Shown here one piece after another: positions 61,725 to 64,000 of a stretch of 64,000 bases of DNA (position 1 is its first letter; every line of letters begins with the position of its first letter). The notes under the pieces are model-generated. The model was not told where the DNA came from. It made no database searches and saw only the letters and a program-made list of their open reading frames with translations. This DNA is from Nonlabens ulvanivorans (GTDB taxonomy: Bacteria; Bacteroidota; Bacteroidia; Flavobacteriales; Flavobacteriaceae): NCBI RefSeq assembly GCF_000732625.1, contig NZ_JPJI01000032.1, positions 992,001-1,056,000 on the forward strand. The letters run 5' to 3'. The translations under genes were made by a program, and so were the position numbers.

Positions 61725-62456
61725 TTATTTAATTGCTTTGTAAATAGTTGATGCACCATGGAATTGTAAAAAATGTTCCACATTATTAAACCCAACTTTC
61801 TTTAAAATATTGTTGAAACGTTCACCATAAGGAAAAGTCGAGGCGCTTTTTTGAAGATATCCATAGGCTATCTTATCCTTGGAAAATAATTTACCTATAG
61901 TGGGAACGACTAATTTAGAAAATACATAGTAACCTTGCTTAAATGGGAATTTAGTAGGGACACTAGTCTCAAGTATCACAAGTATACCTTGAGGTTTAAG
62001 AACACGTCTTATTTCTGATAACCCTTTTTCTAAATCCTCAAAGTTGCGTACACCGTAGGAAACAGTGACAGCATCAATAGAATCATTTTCAAAAGGTAAA
62101 TCTTCAGAATCTCCTAAAACCATCTCGATACGATTGTCTAGATCTTCCTTTTTAACTTTTATCTTGCCAACTTCAAGCATACCACTAGATATATCTAACC
62201 CTATAAGTTTAGAAGCATTCGTCTTTTGCGCCATTTGTATTACTAGATCACCAGTCCCAGTCGCGATATCCATGATCGTATCTGGGTTAGTCGCAGCAAT
62301 CATGTCTACCACGTTAGCACGCCATTTTTGGTCTAGACCTAATGATATCATACGATTAAGGCCATCATATTCTCCACTTATAGTGTCAAACATTTTAGTC
62401 ACCTGTTCCTTTTTACTGCTATCTTCTTCGTTATATGGTTTAACCTCTTGAGCCAC
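61725..62456 (-). CDS. ubiE: Demethylmenaquinone methyltransferase
   Basis: A 243-residue SAM-dependent methyltransferase (UbiE/MenG) for the last step of menaquinone synthesis. SAM motif I MDIATGTGDLVIQMA, motif II VSYGVRNFEDLEKGLSEI, and YDGLNRMISLGLDQKWR are diagnostic. It ends 4 bases before porT, so both are likely cotranscribed. A -7 box TATCTTTG (62482-62475, minus strand) is 19 bases before the ATG; the -33 is weak. Confidence 0.95.
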   Translation of the reverse strand: MAQEVKPYNEEDSSKKEQVTKMFDTISGEYDGLNRMISLGLDQKWRANVVDMIAATNPDTIMDIATGTGDLVIQMAQKTNASKLIGLDISSGMLEVGKIKVKKEDLDNRIEMVLGDSEDLPFENDSIDAVTVSYGVRNFEDLEKGLSEIRRVLKPQGILVILETSVPTKFPFKQGYYVFSKLVVPTIGKLFSKDKIAYGYLQKSASTFPYGERFNNILKKVGFNNVEHFLQFHGASTIYKAIK

Positions 62457-62511
62457 GATTCTAGTAATTTGTTACAAAGATAAGGTAGAGCAGTGAGGTT
62501 TGAGTAATTAC

Positions 62512-62525
62512 GCTTTCGCGAAAGC
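62512..62525. repeat. GCTTTCGCGAAAGC palindrome, copy 16 (intergenic)
   Basis: Perfect 14-mer between the divergent ubiE and trkA promoters. Confidence 0.95.
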
Positions 62526-62565
62526 AAAATATTAACAACACCTTACTAAAAATCAGCTTATCTCA

Positions 62566-62594
62566 TTGGATTTTATAGCTTTCCAGTATCTTTG
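62566..62594 (+). promoter_or_regulatory. Promoter of trkA
   Basis: TTG (62566-62568), 18 bases, TATCTTTG (62587-62594), a full consensus. It supports the trkA start at 62613 over an upstream ATG at 62592. Confidence 0.78.
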
Positions 62595-62612
62595 AATTAT
62601 AGATTAGATTTT

Positions 62613-63962
62613 ATGAAGATCATTATCGCCGGAGCTGGAGAGGTAGGTTTCCACCTTGCAAAACTCCTTTCTTATGAGTCGCAAAATATTACCTTAATAG
62701 ATCCAGTTAAAGAAAATCTGCATTATGCAGATACGCATTTGGATATTAGAGCGTTGAGAGGTGATGCTACTTCTATTAAAATATTACAAGAGGCTAATAT
62801 TCACGACGCAGACCTTGTTATTTCCGTAACCAGTAGCGAGACTACCAATATTACCGTATGTGTACTGGCAAAACAGTTAGGTGCAAAACGTACCATTGCA
62901 CGTATTACCAATACTGAGTTTTTAGATTTTCAGGATGAAATAGGTTTTCAGCAATTTGGTATTGATGAATTAATCTCTCCTGAATCTTTAGCTAGTAAAG
63001 AGATTGAATTATTGCTTAATCAAAGCGCCTTCAATGATAGTTACGAATTTGAAAATGGTGCGCTTACTATGGTTGGTGTTAGTTTGCAACGTACAGCACA
63101 ATTTGTAGGTAAGACAGTTCAGGAAGCTGGTGAGATATTCCCAGAAGTACATTTTATGCCTATTGCAATACAACGATTTGGCACTCAATATACTTTAATA
63201 CCTCGTGGTGATACGCAGTTTAAAGAAGGTGATCAAGTATATTTTATCACTACAACTGATGGCGTTGCAGAATTATACAAGCTAACAGGAAAGACGAAGC
63301 ATGTGATGAAAAACGTCATGATCTTAGGTGGTAGTAATATAGGGAAGCAAACGGCAAAGCATTTATCTGCAAATGGAGTCAATGTTAAACTTATTGAACA
63401 AAACGCAGAAAAGGCTTTTGATCTTGCAGATGAATTATCAGAAACTCTAGTTATTAATGGAGATGGACGTAATGTTGAATTGTTACAAGAAGAAAGTATC
63501 CACGAGATGGATGCTTTTATTGCTGTAACAGGGAATAGTGAAACTAATATTTTATCGTGTCTTATGGCTCGATCTAAAAGTGTCAATAAAACGATATCTT
63601 TAGTGGAGAATATGGATTACTTCCAGCTTTCACATAGTATAGGAATCGATACTTTAATTAATAAAAAACTGCTCGCAGCAAATAATATTTTCAGATTTAT
63701 AAGAAAAGGTGATGTTGTTGCGATGACCAAACTCAATAACATGAATGCAGAACTGCTGGAGTTTATTGTTAAAGCCGGAAGTCCTATGTGTGATAAGTTT
63801 ATTAAAGATGTTAATATACCACGTAGTGCTATTATAGGTGGTGTAATAAGAGATGGAATAGGTAATATTGTCTTAGGTAGTTTTAAAGTTAGAGAAGGAG
63901 ATCGAGTTGTAGTTTGTTCATTACCGCGCTCTATTAGTAAGGTAGAAAAGTTATTTTTATAA
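62613..63962 (+). CDS. trkA: Trk potassium uptake regulatory protein TrkA
   Basis: A 449-residue cytosolic subunit with two NAD-binding RCK domains: MKIIIAGAGEVGFHLAKLL at the start and VMILGGSNIGKQTAKHL near residue 234, each followed by a TrkA-C domain (VQEAGEIFPEVHFMPIAIQR; then the C-terminal NIPRSAIIGGVIRDG). It gates the TrkH potassium channel according to nucleotide binding. The TrkH gene begins at the next base after its stop. Confidence 0.95.
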   Translation: MKIIIAGAGEVGFHLAKLLSYESQNITLIDPVKENLHYADTHLDIRALRGDATSIKILQEANIHDADLVISVTSSETTNITVCVLAKQLGAKRTIARITNTEFLDFQDEIGFQQFGIDELISPESLASKEIELLLNQSAFNDSYEFENGALTMVGVSLQRTAQFVGKTVQEAGEIFPEVHFMPIAIQRFGTQYTLIPRGDTQFKEGDQVYFITTTDGVAELYKLTGKTKHVMKNVMILGGSNIGKQTAKHLSANGVNVKLIEQNAEKAFDLADELSETLVINGDGRNVELLQEESIHEMDAFIAVTGNSETNILSCLMARSKSVNKTISLVENMDYFQLSHSIGIDTLINKKLLAANNIFRFIRKGDVVAMTKLNNMNAELLEFIVKAGSPMCDKFIKDVNIPRSAIIGGVIRDGIGNIVLGSFKVREGDRVVVCSLPRSISKVEKLFL

Positions 63963-64000
63963 ATGACAATGACTAAACTCAATTATCAGATCATCGCCTA
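63963..64000 (+). CDS. trkH: Start of probable TrkH-type potassium transporter gene
   Basis: An ATG follows directly after the trkA TAA and opens a frame to the window end (MTMTKLNYQIIA). Twelve residues are too few for identification; the call rests on the usual trkA-trkH order. Confidence 0.45.
   Translation, partial: MTMTKLNYQIIA

Noticed and set aside
2957-62525. Palindrome as parS or another known partition site
   Set aside because: The usual parS (TGTTTCACGTGAAACA-like) differs at the centre and is clustered near the origin, whereas these copies are dispersed evenly.
1-64000. CRISPR arrays, insertion sequences, integrases, prophage or defence genes
   Set aside because: No repeat-spacer structure, transposase, integrase or phage structural cluster was found; the fibre-like gene is isolated.

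Overview
The window is a chromosomal segment of a member of the Flavobacteriaceae (Bacteroidota). The evidence is lineage-specific families (GLPGLI proteins, a lipoprotein Omp85/TamL, PorT/SprT, a type IX secretion sorting domain, DUF5686, DUF4230, DUF4260, DUF6624), an AT-rich composition, tRNA genes without an encoded CCA, promoters of the Bacteroidota type (TTG or TTTG, 17-23 bases, TAnnTTTG), and a zinc-finger-less AccD. The genus cannot be fixed from the sequence; a marine Nonlabens/Dokdonia-like organism is a guess. There is no rRNA, insertion sequence, prophage or CRISPR array, so most of the window is ordinary chromosome.

Layout. 1-6.6 kb: tail of a DUF5686 outer-membrane protein, a BspA-like secreted protein with a T9SS tail, the membrane pyrophosphatase HppA and an App1-type phosphatase. 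6.7-15 kb: a leftward operon (histidine kinase, OmpR-type regulator, hypothetical protein, deoxynucleoside kinase) facing a rightward set of two GLPGLI proteins and an outer-membrane barrel; the gap between them carries three GTTAAC boxes exactly 10 bp apart. 15-21 kb: hemW followed by a tight run of small conserved genes ending in a membrane-anchored MutS-like ATPase. 21-26.6 kb: DUF4407 protein, a BlaI/M56 sensor pair with two operators lying on the promoter, and a fibre-like surface protein. 26.6-33 kb: M20 dipeptidase, tRNA-Leu, acyltransferase, lipoprotein, tRNA-Asp, HAD phosphatase, collagen-like lipoprotein, TPR protein. 33-39 kb: glycosyltransferase and flippase-like protein, ruvC, then a set resembling arsenosugar accessory genes (TIGR04282, purine nucleoside phosphorylase, DUF547, TIGR04283). 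39-43 kb: HD hydrolase, lipoprotein, and a GbsR/MarR regulator operon with two matching palindromes. 43-51.5 kb: M1 peptidase, GH113-like hydrolase, second DUF547, an FAD oxidoreductase plus polyferredoxin pair, YpdA, Rpe. 51.5-52.7 kb: an orphan lipoprotein with a cysteine-rich tail and a small membrane protein. 52.8-64 kb: housekeeping genes (pnp, rpsO, accD, fbaA, tamL, trmH-like, porT, ubiE, trkA and the start of trkH).

The most unusual signal is not a gene. A perfect 14-base palindrome, GCTTTCGCGAAAGC, occurs 15 times (plus one copy with a single mismatch) across the whole window, about every 4 kb and never closer than about 1.4 kb. It lies both between genes and inside genes, where it is read in all three frames as AFAKA, RFRES or LSRK. 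It looks like a genome-wide highly iterated palindrome whose function I do not know. Second in interest are three readable regulatory circuits: the GTTAAC triplet beside the two-component system, the BlaI operators that coincide with both core promoter elements, and the twin operators around the GbsR regulator.
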